Shown here one piece after another: positions 1 to 11,610 of a DNA stretch of 64,000 bases (its first letter is position 1; each line of letters opens with the position of its first letter). This DNA is from Myxocyprinus asiaticus. Taxonomy: Eukaryota; Chordata; Actinopteri; Cypriniformes; Catostomidae. The stretch covers positions 14,110,245 through 14,174,244 of the forward strand of contig NC_059374.1 in the NCBI RefSeq assembly GCF_019703515.2, given 5' to 3'. Under the pieces are notes generated by a model, which saw nothing but the letters and a program-made list of their open reading frames with translations, did not search any database and was not told the DNA's origin. A program made the position numbers and the translations under genes.

Positions 1-1040
1 GACATTTTCCCTCTCTTTCGCCAATTATTTCCTGTCTCTCGATAAAATGTAACCACAAATATGTGGATTTGCAAAAAAAAAAAAAAACTGAAGGAGAAAG
101 ACGTGAAGAATATGAAGACGTAGCAGTAATGTATAGATCATGTTGAGAAAAAAAGAACCAAAACTCTTTACATGTACTAAAGAGTTTGCTAATTAAACCT
201 CTGTCTACACAGTAATGTATGAGTGCCAACAAATCTGACACCACTGTGCGTTGTCCTCCTTCGCTTCACCCCCACCCCCCTTAAACCAAAACGTTTCCCC
301 TCTTATCAGCGTTCCACAGCTGCAGCAAACACAGACAAAGAGCGTCCCATTGAAAAGATCTCACCTGCTGATAGTATCGCTGCACTTGCGCTCCATGAGC
401 CAATAGACTGTTCTCTTTGATATGTGCGCTTGCTTGTTGACTTTAGAGAATGCCACACTAAAACACATGGCCTTGAGCCTGAAACAACTGTGCGGTGGAC
501 AGTAGAGACGATTGTGATAGTTTAGATCATGAAATTCCAGGTGGGTTTCTATTAAACACTCCATATGTCTGATCTTTATTCACTTCATTAGTTGCCAAGG
601 TTGGTGCTATAATGCTGGTAGTGTACATAACAATACAGACTCACCATTGCGTTATCATTTTAGATATGTTTATTTAAAATATCGCTCTCTTCCTGTGCTT
701 GTTGGATAATCAGTCTAACTAATATTTTTCTATTATTCTGTAGAATTCGTTATTAGTTCTGAAGTCATGGTATTCCGCTTAAGGCACATCCCTATCTGTT
801 TCTGTACTTAAGTAACTTTATATTTAATATATCAGAGTCCTTTATTTTGGGAAACTTTTACTTGTAGCCCACTATATTCCAACGCATAGTATCTTAATTT
901 TTACGGTACAGTGTTTTTAATGAAACTATGATTCATCATTAAACCTCACAAGTCACTTAGTTGAAATGCTCTACATAGGAAGTAACTCCGTACACCACAC
1001 AAATGTTGATTTGTGTTGTTGATGCTAGTATGTTTCTAAG
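1..1040. other. Non-coding AT-rich stretch, no gene recognised
   Basis: Short open frames occur (for example 223-420 plus), but none shows a recognisable domain, splice context or family resemblance. There is a poly-A run near 74-88. I see no structured repeat with readable ends. Confidence 0.5.
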
Positions 1041-1048
1041 CTAACAAC

Positions 1049-2403
1049 CAGAGGTGGGACCAAGTCATGGTTTTGTAAGTCACAAGTAATTCTCAAGTCT
1101 TTGCATTCAAGTCCCAAGTCAAGTCTCAAGTCAAGACAGGCAAGTCCAAGTCAAGACCCAAGTCCTCAACTTCAAGAGTCAAGTCTTAAAAAAAGTCATT
1201 TTTGCTCTTTGCCCAAATTAATATCTGAATATTAATTACTAAAGTAATTACATCCTCCATAGTATTAGCACATTTTAGCAAAATGTGTGGACTTTTCAGA
1301 CAGTCCCTTACCACACCTTCCACAGCATCAGCATGTTTTAACACAATGTGTGGACTTTTTTTAGACAACCCCTTACCTACCGTAGGCAAAATCTCCTACT
1401 TAATGTTAAATTAACGATCTGGAACGATTTCGCTGTCCACCATCTGACCAGCTGAAATACGGGAGAAATCGCATTACATATTGATTCGATACAGGTCACA
1501 TCATTTCAGCTTTAATTATGGGACCATCCCGTATTTTACTGGACGGGTGGTGACCGTTGGTCCACAGTGCATCTTTTAGATGGTTTCAATAAGGCATGCA
1601 AAATAATTCACGCCAAAACTGAAGTTGTAGTGTTCGGAGCTCTGTGAAACTAAGTAGCTAGCTGGCTAACCCAGCTAACATGAGTTAAATGCTAACCATA
1701 GCTGACGTGAAATTTTTAACAATCTCAACTTACCTGGGTAAGTTGGGTTTTCAAATGCCTCACTGTAACAGTCTAAGGACGGGCAAGGAGGAGGCGGGAA
1801 CCGGCTGACCAGTAAACATAAACTTTAATGGTAAACTTAAAACAAACATAAACCATAGCACAAACAGACACACATGCTACATGGCCTTGTGCATCTCTCT
1901 CTCCTCAACTGGAGTCTCCGGCTTCCCCTTATCTCGCTCTCCCGCTGATCAGCTGATTCAGCGCCGGCCGTGTGCCATCACACACACTTACAAAATTGGA
2001 AATTGTTGATTAATTGTCTGTAATTTTTTAACCACAGGTTCAACATGTTGCAAATGTTGTTGCCTTCAATATTACATTCCTAATATTCAAATGAATATTT
2101 TCTGCTCTCGCAGAAGTTGATTGGTTGAATGTGGAGCATGGAAAAGCTGATTTAAAAAAATCAAACAAACTGTTTATTGGGGAAATGAATCGCTGATTTG
2201 CAGTACAACTCTGATCTTTGGTTTTAGAAGGTATAAAGTCTTTCCAAGTCAGAGGACACGAGTCCAAGTCAATTCGCAAGTCATTGTTGTCAAAGTCTAA
2301 GTCGAGTCGCAAGTCTTCTTTGATTATGTCGAGTCGAGCCGCAAGTCTTTAAATTTGTGACTCAAGTCCAAGTCAAGTCATGCGTCTCAAGTCCACAACC
2401 CTA
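1049..2403. mobile_element. hAT-type non-autonomous DNA transposon
   Basis: The element begins CAGAGGTGGGAC and ends GTCCACAACCCTA, an imperfect terminal inverted repeat. It is flanked by a perfect 8-bp direct repeat, CTAACAAC, at 1041-1048 and 2404-2411, the target-site duplication length typical of hAT elements. Both subterminal regions (about 1060-1190 and 2240-2400) are packed with CAAGTC/AAGTC motifs, possibly transposase-binding repeats. No transposase frame survives. A solo-LTR-like segment sits inside at about 1764-1985. Confidence 0.85.
1764..1985 (-). mobile_element. Solo LTR-like fragment nested in the hAT element
   Basis: The segment starts TGTAACAGTC and carries the GGGCAAGGAGGAGGCGGGAA block, the ACAGACACACATGC block and the CCGCTGATCAGCTGATTCA block in the same order as the LTRs of the element at 44463-45716. 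It is therefore a diverged relative of that LTR family, inserted after the hAT copy. The far end is degenerate and I could not identify a duplication. Confidence 0.65.
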
Positions 2404-2411
2404 CTAACAAC

Positions 2412-3241
2412 GCAATACTCTTAGAAGCAGAAAAATACACAGCACACACAAATACTGGGTAGAACTCGGGCTCTCCAACAATTATAAAATATTAATCAAA
2501 TTAATTACATGCAAAAAGTGGCTTTAGAAGTTGATATATTGTTTTGTTTTATTCCCATATGATTAACACAGGCCCACAGTCAACAGCAATCCATACTACA
2601 AATGAGTTCATCAATCTGTCCTGTTCTAACAGGACGTGTTGATGCATTCTATTTGCACTATTTCTAATTACAGTATATTGTCAGTCTGTGTACATATGAG
2701 TCAGATGGACACTGGTGCAAATCAGTCTCATCAGTATCAGTGTCATCATAAATTACAATAACAGTGTGTAATCAGCGCATAATATGGCCACGTATAGCAT
2801 GTTAGCGCATTAGCATCAGGAATTCAGAAAGTAAACAAAACAAATTAAACATTATCTACTGCATATATATTACTATAATCATTGAGTGGTAGCTTCTTTT
2901 ACTGACCTCATGTGAATTCTACTCATAGAAAGAGGCATAAAGTCATTGATAACACATTTTTAAGTCACAATAGTTTAGCTTTTACATGTAGTCTTAAGCA
3001 TCCTAATACTTCAATGTACTTGTAAATGCCTCCCACAGCAGCGTGGCAGATGCCTGAATGTTCGCAAATGGCATTCAGTTGCTTGGCTGTTTCAAACTTC
3101 TTTTTACCCCTGAAAGGGCCGCTGACTGTCCTCTGCTGATGTGGCTCGTAAAAACATGAAGTTACAGAATTTGATGCTAGGAAAAATTTGATGCTAGGAA
3201 AATGCATACTTTTATTACAGAATTTAATTACAGGTCAGGAG
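2412..3241. other. Non-coding stretch, nothing recognised
   Basis: AT-rich sequence with no gene-like frame, no splice-flanked homologous exon and no repeat ends that I can recognise. Confidence 0.45.
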
Positions 3242-3246
3242 GAATG

Positions 3247-3654
3247 TTTCATGTGTATTTTGTTGATCCATGTTTTTCATGTCTTTTATTTTGAAATTCT
3301 AGTTCCTGTTCCCTAGTCATGTGATGTCCTGTTTTCCCTCTATGTTCATGTGTCTTGTTTTCATTGGTTTATTGTTTAATTATCTTGTTTAGAGTTCTGT
3401 TTGTTAATTGGTTTATGTTCTCCCATGTCATGTATTTAACCCTCATGTTTTCCATAGTCCATTGTCAAGTATTGTTGAATGTGGATGTGTTTTGTGCTTC
3501 AAAAGTCAAGTCAAGTCAAGTCAAGTCAAGTCAAGTCAAGTCGTTTATGTTTTGTTTTATACTCACGTTTGGATACTGCACCTTGTAAATAAACTGCACT
3601 TGGGTTCTCTTTACATCATCGTCTTCGTCATTGCCAGCACACACTCATTAAACA
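3247..3654 (+). repeat. 5' LTR of the 3247-4914 element
   Basis: This copy is 408 bp against 375 bp for the 3' copy. Most of the difference is an expanded AAGTC tract at 3503-3542. The remainder aligns closely with 4540-4914, including the conserved end near CATTGCCAG. Confidence 0.88.
3503..3542 (+). repeat. (AAGTC)8 pentanucleotide microsatellite
   Basis: Eight perfect AAGTC copies lie inside the 5' LTR. The corresponding position of the 3' LTR (near 4797) has about two. LTR copies are identical at insertion, so the tract changed length afterwards. Confidence 0.9.
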
Positions 3655-3668
3655 ATACTTGACCAACT

Positions 3669-3779
3669 ATGAACCCAGCAGTTAAACTCATACGGCTACG
3701 TCAGGGGAATCGTCCCCTGGAGGATTACGTAGAGGACATTTGCGCTCTGGCCAGCCAGGTGTATTTTAATGTGGTCGCC
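3669..3779 (+). pseudogene. gag-like fragment of the LTR element
   Basis: The open frame starting at 3669 reads MNPAVKLIRLRQGNRPLEDY followed by a VEDICALASQVYFN-type stretch. This resembles capsid-region peptides of fish gypsy-type retrotransposons. It is only about 35 residues before the sequence degenerates into the Pro-rich tandem region, so it is a remnant and not a host gene. Family placement rests on remembered motif resemblance. Confidence 0.6.
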
Positions 3780-4539
3780 TTCAAGTACATTTCACACGCC
3801 TCAGCCTGTTCCATGCCATGTCACAGCCACGCCTCAGCCTGCTCCATGCCATGTCACAGCCACACCTGAGCCTGCTCCATGCCATGTCATGGCCACATCT
3901 GAGCAGTTGGACCTGGAGATGGTTCCCGCCCTTGTACCCACCCTTAGTTCTCCTGAGCAGGTAAGGGGAACTTTCAACCCTCCGACCCCGCCTGGACCCA
4001 CCCTACGTTCCCTCGGCTCCACTGTGGTCCTTCAGCCTGTCGGCTTTTCTGGGCTCTTCTCTCCGGCTCCTCCTTGGTCTGTCTGTCACCTGGCTCCGCC
4101 TTGGCTCTCCAATCCTCTGGCTGCAGCTCGTCCCTCCGATCTGTCAGCTCCACTGGGGACCTCCTTCCCTACGGCTCCACCTTGGTCCTCAGTCCCACCG
4201 GCTCCGTCTTGCTCCTCTGAGCCTCCAGCGCTGCCTTGGTCCTCCCTGCCATTGGCTCCACCCTGGCCCTTCGAGTCTTTGGCTACTCTTTGGGTGTCCT
4301 GTTCTCCATGGCTCCGCTCCTCAAGTCTCTCATGGCACCTCCTTCCATGGCTCCGCCCCTCGAGACTCTCATGGCTCCACCTCCACTGGCTCCGCCCTGA
4401 TCCCATGCTCCACGCCCTGCCAAGCCATGCCTCAGGACACCCCCCCCTCCAGCTCCCTACAGAACTTTGGGTTGATCCATGTTTTTTGTGTTTGTTCATG
4501 TGTTGGGGCGTCTGGAGCTGCCCCTTAGTGGGGAGGATA

Positions 4540-4914
4540 TGTCATGTGTATTTTGTTGATCCATGTTTTTCATGTCTTTTATTTTGAAATTCTAGTTCCT
4601 GTTCCCTAGTCATGTGATGTCCTGTTTTCCCTCTATGTTCATGTGTCATGTTTTCATTGGTTTATTGTTTAATTATCTTGTTTAGAGTTCTGTTTGTTAA
4701 TTGGTTTATGTTCTCCCATGTCATGTATTTAACCCTCATGTTTTCCATAGTCCATTGTCAAGTATTGTTGAATGTGGATGTGTTTTGTGCTTCATAGTCA
4801 AGTCATTTATGTTTTGTTTTATACTCGCCTTTGGATACTGCACCTTGTAAATAAACTGCACCTGGGTTCTCTTTACGTCATCGTCTTCGTCATTGCCAGT
4901 GCGCACTCGTTACA
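4540..4914 (+). repeat. 3' LTR of the 3247-4914 element
   Basis: Begins TGTCATG immediately after a purine-rich tract and ends CGTTACA, directly abutting the GAATG duplication. It contains AAATAAACTGC, a likely polyadenylation signal. Confidence 0.88.
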
Positions 4915-5359
4915 GAATGTTTAAGTGTGTTCATTTAATGTAAATGTTCATTTTATTAATGCATGTTTTTCTTTTTTTCACTTAATTAACATGATAAATC
5001 AACAGCCCTAGGTAAAATAGTTTTAATAACATTATTTTCTCAAGACACTTTTAGATAGTGAATAAAATATATTTAAAGATCTACATTTCTTTCAACTCCC
5101 TTCACCATCTTGGATGATTTTTTTCACTGACCAATGCATTCTGGAACCAATTATCTAACAATCTATAGTAGTTGAAGCTGTAGTCAATTTGCAACAAAGA
5201 TACTGTTTACAAAAGATTTTCCCATGACTGTAAAGCACCATGATCCAAAATAAATCCAAGTACAATCTGACAATATTCCATATTCTCTCCTTTCATACTG
5301 GGCTGCTTTTGGGGATTTGAATCAAGTAGCGTTGGGTTTGAATTTGAAGATTACACCAT

Positions 5360-5472
5360 AAACTTCTCCTTTTGTGTTCCATGGGAAAAATGAAAGTCAT
5401 ACTGGATTGGCACGAAATGAGGGTGAGTAAATAATGACAGCATTTAAATTTTTGGGTGAACTATTCCTTTAA
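5360..5472 (-). mobile_element. Half of a TTAA-target MITE
   Basis: Contains the signature ATGAGGGTGAGTAAATAATG then TTTTTGGGTGAACTATTCC, ending TTTAA. This terminus recurs at 18942, 21409, 27311 and 28985 and is a very common fish MITE end. The opposite inverted end is missing. Confidence 0.7.
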
Positions 5473-5946
5473 AGCAGAATCCAAAATGCCAGCTTATATT
5501 ACTCTCATCCATTATCAACCCAGCAGCAGTCCAGCTCTCATGTGACCCTTTTATAAATTGGCTTCACATCAGTTCAGCTTCGATGGGACAGCTGTGGGGG
5601 GATTTGCCAAATATTTAGAGCGATCCCATGACAAGAAGAGACAGCAGCAGATGAAATACTGTACATTAAAGCCACAAGAGGAACCCATAAAATGCACTAA
5701 GTTCTTCCTCTTGCTCTCAGGATGGGCCAAGAGACCAGAGACCAAAAACTTTAACAACTCTTTACAGTCTTAGTCCATCGCTAAATTCAGTTGAAGTCCA
5801 TAAAAAGTATCAATCCCACCCTACAGTGACCATATGTCCTTTTTTTTTTTTTTTTTAACCTGAGAAAAGCATCCGGCTGGGATTTCAAAACTGGCTAAAA
5901 ATGTCCAGGATTTGGCTTTGTCCTTATGGGATTATTCTGGCGAAAG

Positions 5947-6800
5947 CCCAAAGTATACTTCGGCTGTTCACGTTGCTGATCGCTCCAAGATCAGTATGCG
6001 TGACGCACATTTCTTTATAGCACAGTCTGCACTAGTGATGGGTCGTTCATGAACGATTCATTTATTTTGAACGAATCTTTTATGTGACTCAGAAGAACGA
6101 GTAATCTCATAGAGTGATTCGTTCATTTTGTGTTGGCCGCGCATGCGCATTGCGCAACCTCCGTTCGTTTATGTGAAAACCACATTGGCGCTGTAGAGGA
6201 AACAGAAATTATTAGTTCACCTTTCAACTCTTTTGGTCCGAGTCGTTCGTTCTTTTGTCACGTGACAGTCGTATACGCTATGCATTGCTCACACAGGAAA
6301 CAGAAATGATTAGTTCACCTCTCGAGTCTTCTGGTCCGAGTCGTTCGTTCTTTTGTTACGTGAAAGCCGTATACGCTATGCACATATGGCTGTCACGTGA
6401 CAAAAGAACGAACGACTCGGACAAGAAGATTCCAGAAGTGAACTAATCATTTGTTTCTCATAATTTGTCCTTGGCTGCATTATAATTTTTTCCTTATTGG
6501 GACTATAATCAAAGGGGATTTGGCTATTGAAAATTTAACATTTTAAGTTTAATTCTGCTCAAATGAACGAAATGAATTAAATGACCTCATTGAAAAGAAC
6601 GATCAAATGATCAGTAAAATTATCCGATCTTCCCATCACTAGTCTGCACAGACCGTCGGCACGCGGCCCAGATTTTACACGCACACAGTCGGCGCATGCA
6701 GCAGTCGTTGACTGTGCTAAAAAAGTATCACAAAGCAGTCGTAGTGCGCAAGCGTTGAACGCATTCATATTCGCTTGCGGTCAAAAGAGTATACTTTAAA
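5947..6800. mobile_element. Outer MITE-like element split by a hAT insertion
   Basis: The flanks of the 6033-6641 insertion look like one older element with AAAGTATACTT on the left and AGTATACTTTAAA on the right in inverted orientation, plus shared GC-rich subterminal sequence. The boundaries are approximate and the family is unknown. Confidence 0.45.
6033..6641. mobile_element. hAT-type MITE with internal repeats
   Basis: Perfect 10-bp terminal inverted repeats, TAGTGATGGG and CCCATCACTA, are flanked by a perfect 8-bp duplication GTCTGCAC at 6025-6032 and 6642-6649. Inside, a module with GGTCCGAGTCGTTCGTTC and a TCACGTGACAG-type E-box palindrome occurs twice in direct orientation (about 6235 and 6330) and once inverted (about 6390-6425). 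GAACGA/TCGTTC motifs recur throughout. There is no coding capacity. Confidence 0.9.
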
Positions 6801-7254
6801 AGGCAATGTGGTCAACCGGGTGCAATCTGATCCGGAACGCAGAAAAACTAAGTATATACGTGCCTTGAGTACTTGGTTTTTTACACTTTCTCTCTCTTGC
6901 TCGCCCGCCTGCCCACTCTCTGCCCGACATGCTTTGGCGCTCTCCTCCAAAAACATCAATAACATAAGTACACTTTTAAAAGTAAGTTTCCCAACTCTGC
7001 AAATTATTTAACAGAACACCTGTTTCATCAGACTCGCACTTGCCATGCATTGTCATTTTTAATTAGAATCTTGACTATCGAGACAGTACGTATAAGGGAA
7101 ATGTAAACTAATATGACGAATAAAACTGACCATGATAGAAATGTTATACTTCAGTCCATCAGTTATTTGTAGTGCAAACTCTCTATGTGACCTGTAAAGC
7201 TGATACTTACGTGTCAATGGCAAAAAATCTGAAAATATAATGAAGAAGAAGACA

Positions 7255-7845
7255 ACCACCCCTGGAGTCGCGAGTTCGAATCCAGGGTGTGCTGAGTGAC
7301 TCCAGCCAGCAACCAAATTGGCCCGGTTGCTAGGGAGGGTAGAGTCACATGGGGTAACCTCCTCGTGGTCGCGATTAGTGGTTCTCGCTCTCAATGGGGC
7401 GCGTGGTAAGATGTGCGTGGATCGCGGAGAATAGCATTAGCCTCCACATGCTGTGAGACTCCGTGGTGTCATGCACAGCAAGCCACGTGATAAGATGCAC
7501 GGACTTACTATCTCAGAAGCAGAGGCAACTGAGACTTGTCCTCTGCCACCCGAATGGGGGCAGTGGTAGCTCAGCGGTTAAGGCTCTGGGTTACTGACCA
7601 AAAGGTTGGGGATTCAAGCTCCAGCACTGCCAAGATGATACTGCTGGGCCCTTGAGCAAGACCCTATCTGCTCCAGGGGTGCCATATCATGGCTGACCCT
7701 GCACTCTGAAGTTGCGACAGCTTAGCTGGGATATGTGAAATATCACTGTATATATGCAAATTGTATAATGAAAACAAATAGTGCTTCTTCTTAGTGGGAA
7801 TTGGGCATGCCAAATTGGGGAGATAAAAAAATACAAAAAATGAAC
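7255..7845 (+). mobile_element. tRNA-derived SINE, 5'-truncated and interrupted
   Basis: Homologous to the full-length copy at 12171-12614. It retains the B-box-like GAGTTCGAATCC, the body (CCAAATTGGCCCGGTTGC, CCTCCTCGTGGTCGC) and the tail CCAAATTGGGGAG at about 7815. The A-box segment is missing. A second SINE at 7556-7790 sits between body and tail. Confidence 0.75.
7556..7790 (+). mobile_element. Second tRNA-derived SINE nested in the first
   Basis: Begins GGGGGCAGTGGTAGCTCAGC, with an A-box-like TAGCTCAGCGG and a B-box-like GATTCAAGC. The body contains GGGCCCTTGAGCAAG and ATGGCTGACCCTGC, sequences typical of an abundant fish SINE family. It interrupts the SINE body at 7555. It is a retroposed tRNA-like unit, not a functional tRNA gene. 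Confidence 0.75.
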
Positions 7846-8827
7846 AAGACAGGTCTGGCATTATGAGGGGAGAAACAAGTGTCAATTCACATACAATCCA
7901 TACAAAATATTATGTGACAAGCACAAAACCTCAGTCAAAAGAGAGTTTGTAATAAAAAAAATTATCTTTAGAGAAGTACACCTGAGCACAGTAGGAGAAT
8001 AAAGTGTGTATAAAAATATTTTTAATGGCATGTTTTCTGATTTTATTTTCTGTTATATTTTATTTTATGGCCATTATTAAATGTATTGATGTTACAATTT
8101 ATTAAATGTATTAAATACAACCACAATATGGTCACACTATCTCCCCCAGATTTGAGTCTTTGATGTCTTAGATCAGAATGAGATCAGAAATGATTGTGAT
8201 ATACAGTCCATCCAGAAATTACAGTCCATAACAATTTGTTAAAAATAGTTACAGTTCAAGGTAATCCCCTCTCCAGCCTTGGTCTTCCATTAAGTTAGCG
8301 CCAAGGTAGTGTTCACAGATACATCATTACCAAGTAGAACCCTCTGTGTACATACAACCAAACAAACAATAAGGGTAAGTCACCAAACCAAAAACAAAGT
8401 ACCTTAAATAAATCAAACATTGCATAACAATGCAAAACACTTATATTGAGATTTGAACAAGTTTGCTCCTCAAACTAGGGTCATTACAGCAGATGAAAGC
8501 TGAGAGAAAACTCACTCCTGCTAATACCATGGGTGCTTCTTATTTCTAAAACTGTCCATCCTTGTTTCCTTTCCTTACTTCCACCCTCTTAGGAAATGAG
8601 GAAAGGATGCAAGAAAAAGAAATGAGAATGGAGGAATCGAAGCAAGATGTATTTGTCAAATGAAATGTCCTTGCACACTCAAGCGTCACTTCAGAGCGCC
8701 GTCTCTGCGCAGCTGCATTACCTCTGAGTGCTTGCTGTTATGTTGTTGAAACTTAATTTATTAATATATTAATAATAATTACTAACAATTCAAGATGCAC
8801 TGTTTAAGTATGTGACAATTGATTTAT

Positions 8828-9762
8828 TTAAAGTCGGCATGAAACGGAAGTTGCGACCGATTTCCGTATTGTGAAGTATTTCCGAGTAAAACAGCTTATC
8901 GAACAAGAAAAAATGTGGGGTGGGGATTTGAGTTTATCCATTGGTTTTATGATTGGATTGTGACAATATGGGCATTGCATAGCAGAATGGAAGCAGATGT
9001 GAATGCAAGTTTGCAGTGGACACACACACCCCTTCCAGCCAGTTATCGGTGAAATTGAGCAGCTATCTCAACACATTTATGATCAAACTGACAGCATAAA
9101 TGCACAAGCACATCACGGTCTTTACTTACGAAGAGGCTGAAGCCGCTGAAAAACGAGCGATTAGAAGATAACCATATTTTAACGTTTTGAATCACAATAC
9201 ACTAATTATAAAGGGAAAAAACACTTACTCGTGCTGTGCATCCCAAGATAACTGCATTCAAAAATATAAATAATCTCCACAGGCATCCAAAGTGTTGTAT
9301 TCATTAGTGATAACCTCAGCAATTCAGCCGTGAAATGTCTCGAACACAACCGCGAATTCGCCGTTATTCCTCCATATTCGAAATGTAAATTCAAGCCAGC
9401 TGACCCATAAGTTTGGGTTAAGGAACGATAGTTTTGAAGGAAATCAGATGAAAATACACCTTGCCATCTTCACCAACATGCGATTGATGCTTCGTTCAAC
9501 TCTACGCAAGGTTGTGGTATTTATAAGAAAGGGGCAGGGTTTAAACGGACTAAATGATTGGAGAAGTCCTTCATACATCACCAGAGAGAAGTCTGTCGTT
9601 TCACCGGAAGATCGAGTTATGAAATTTGAATTAAAGATTACAAGGTCAAAAAAATTAAAAATAAAACCTATGCATGGATGTATCATTCACAATAAGATCA
9701 ATAACATGCATTTACAAAATAGATAGGGTGTTTTTTCAATTTTCCTTTCATGCAGACTTTAA
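8828..9762. mobile_element. TTAA-flanked DNA transposon
   Basis: Ends TTAAAGTCGGCATGAAA on the left and TTTCATGCAGACTTTAA on the right, an inverted repeat with TTAA at both tips. This suggests piggyBac- or Kolobok-type target preference. About 935 bp, with no transposase-like frame. A fragment of the same terminus appears near 13955-13985. Confidence 0.75.
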
Positions 9763-11610
9763 ACTGCAAAGGTGAAGCATGCATTAAAACTGTTGTTTCA
9801 CATGTGAAGAGGGAGGATAATTTATGCGTGCGTCAGGTTTTTCGACAAAAAGTCTTCCGCATAGAATGCTCCTGTGCTTCCTCGCTCAAGCGTCCTCAGA
9901 AAGCTTCTTCCACCCTCATTCTTTGCCTACTTTGGGTGCATTTAGAGAATTGATACGTCCTTCATGATGGTGGAGCGAGGAAACGAGGATGCACAATTAA
10001 AGAAATGAGAAGCACCCCTTGTGCTAATCAATTGTTCTTCTCCATTTTAGTGCAAACCAGAGAGAGAGGAAAAAATCTCCATTGCGCCCCCCAAGAGTCG
10101 GGATGAAAAATACAACTAAAAATGAAAACAGTTCACTGAGATTGTTACACTCTGTCAGATAATGCCTGAAGAGTGGAACGTTCTGGAGTTGTTTCAGGCA
10201 TTTCCATGCACAGTTGGTCAGAAAAACAGAGTAGCACTGAGTTTGAGTTTCTGGATCAGTGCTAAGACTGAAGTATAGCAGCAAAAGTCCAAAGAAATTC
10301 TGATACTGGATCAGTGAATTTAAATCGCAGGACTAAAAGAGTGAAAATAAAATTTAAGATCATGAAAAAAATCAAACTGTTCTGGTTAGGACACGATGTA
10401 ATGCAGATTTTGCAAACAGGACTTCATCTGCGACTCAATGCGAGTCATTTTAACCAATTCATTAAATGAACTGATTCATCACTTAATTAGAACTATCTCA
10501 TAAGATTCATTTGTTCGTGAATCGGACTACATTGGTTGTTGGTTACAGGATGTTATTGAAGGTTGCGCAGTGCAAATTTGATTGTGCCCGACAGCAAACC
10601 CGCAACCTGTAAGTACACGCCACATGCGAAAAAGGGCGTTTTCATACAAGTTTTAATGGCCCGGTAGTAAATACAAATGCTTCTAAGGGTCAGAGAGTGT
10701 TTTTGGTGCAAAAACAGTAATAGAATTCTGGTGTCCTCTCCTCTTAAACTATCAAAATTTATAAAAATCATATTGCTTAACGATTACATAACCCAGAGTC
10801 ACATCCACAGGTCAAGCTGAAGTATATGCCTATAGTTTATCTTCTTATACATCTGGCACATGAGTGTTATCCTGGCTCAAACTCTACAACCACACTGCCA
10901 AACCCACACATACAGCAGCTGCTGATGCCTTAACCTTCTGGAAGTCACATTCAATTTTGGAAGGTAAAAGTTCTCTCCCGCCTTTCCCTGTGTTAGCGCC
11001 TAAAGACACGAGGCTTTGTACAATGGCTCTCAATGGTGGGTAAAATGGGAGCAATTAGAGCCACCAACTGCCAGAGAACAATACACTGCTTTGTATTATA
11101 TGCGTTTAACACAGTCTGTGTGTATTTGCAGAAAAATGCATTAGAGTTTCATACAATAACACTGAAAGTTACGTTTAGGCGTATGCCTATGTTTTGACTT
11201 GAAAAAACAGGCATTTATTTGATTGTAAAACATTGCTGTATGGATCACAAAGACTGTGTGGGCTACAGGGATGGAAATCTTAATAATGTAATTATTCTGG
11301 TGCCGATACTACCAGTTCCAATAATGACTCGTAGTACTTTTGAGGACTTTATATAGAACTATATTATAGGCAACATATACTATATTATATACAAAAATAC
11401 TCAACAAAATCAGTACTATTTTTGAGAAGATTTAAAGAACCATTTATTACAACAAATGCTGTTGCTAATATGTATCTTGACCTACACAGTGTCATATGAA
11501 CAACTAGTAAATGATAACACTATTTTAAGTACAACACACCACAGTAACAGTTATTGATATTTTCAGAGTCGTAAATGACAGTGAGTTAAATGTTTATTCA
11601 GTAACTTCTC
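9763..11610. other. Non-coding stretch without recognised gene
   Basis: AT-rich sequence with no homologous exon. It includes one copy of a dispersed direct repeat (10420-10535). No other structure with readable ends was seen. Confidence 0.4.
10420..10535 (+). repeat. Dispersed direct repeat, copy 1
   Basis: Starts GACTTCATCTGCGACTCAAT and is about 80-85% identical by eye to 12892-13008. Family unknown. Confidence 0.7.

Larger units (their letters stand above)
3247..4914 (+). mobile_element. Non-autonomous gypsy-like LTR retrotransposon
   Basis: Two direct long terminal repeats (3247-3654 and 4540-4914) enclose about 0.9 kb of internal sequence. The insertion is flanked by a perfect 5-bp duplication, GAATG, at 3242-3246 and 4915-4919. 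The 3' LTR begins TGTCATG after a purine-rich tract (GTGGGGAGGATA); the 5' LTR begins TTTCATG, one substitution away. Both LTRs carry an AATAAA-type signal. Inside is a short gag-like remnant followed by a Pro/Ser-rich open frame (3769-4587, 272 codons, running into the 3' LTR) with short tandem repeats near 3790-3900. No protease, reverse transcriptase or integrase is present, so it would need an autonomous partner. Confidence 0.9.

Noticed and set aside
3503..3542. Regularly spaced short repeats resembling a CRISPR array
   Set aside because: It is a pure 5-bp microsatellite in an LTR; there are no spacers and the genome is eukaryotic.
3769..4587. 272-codon open frame rich in Pro, Ser and Leu
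   Set aside because: It lies between two LTRs and runs into the 3' LTR; it is low-complexity retroelement sequence, not a host gene.
7556..7640. tRNA-like A and B boxes suggesting a tRNA gene (also at 12530-12614 minus)
   Set aside because: Each is followed by a SINE body and tail, and no full cloverleaf is evident; they are SINE heads.
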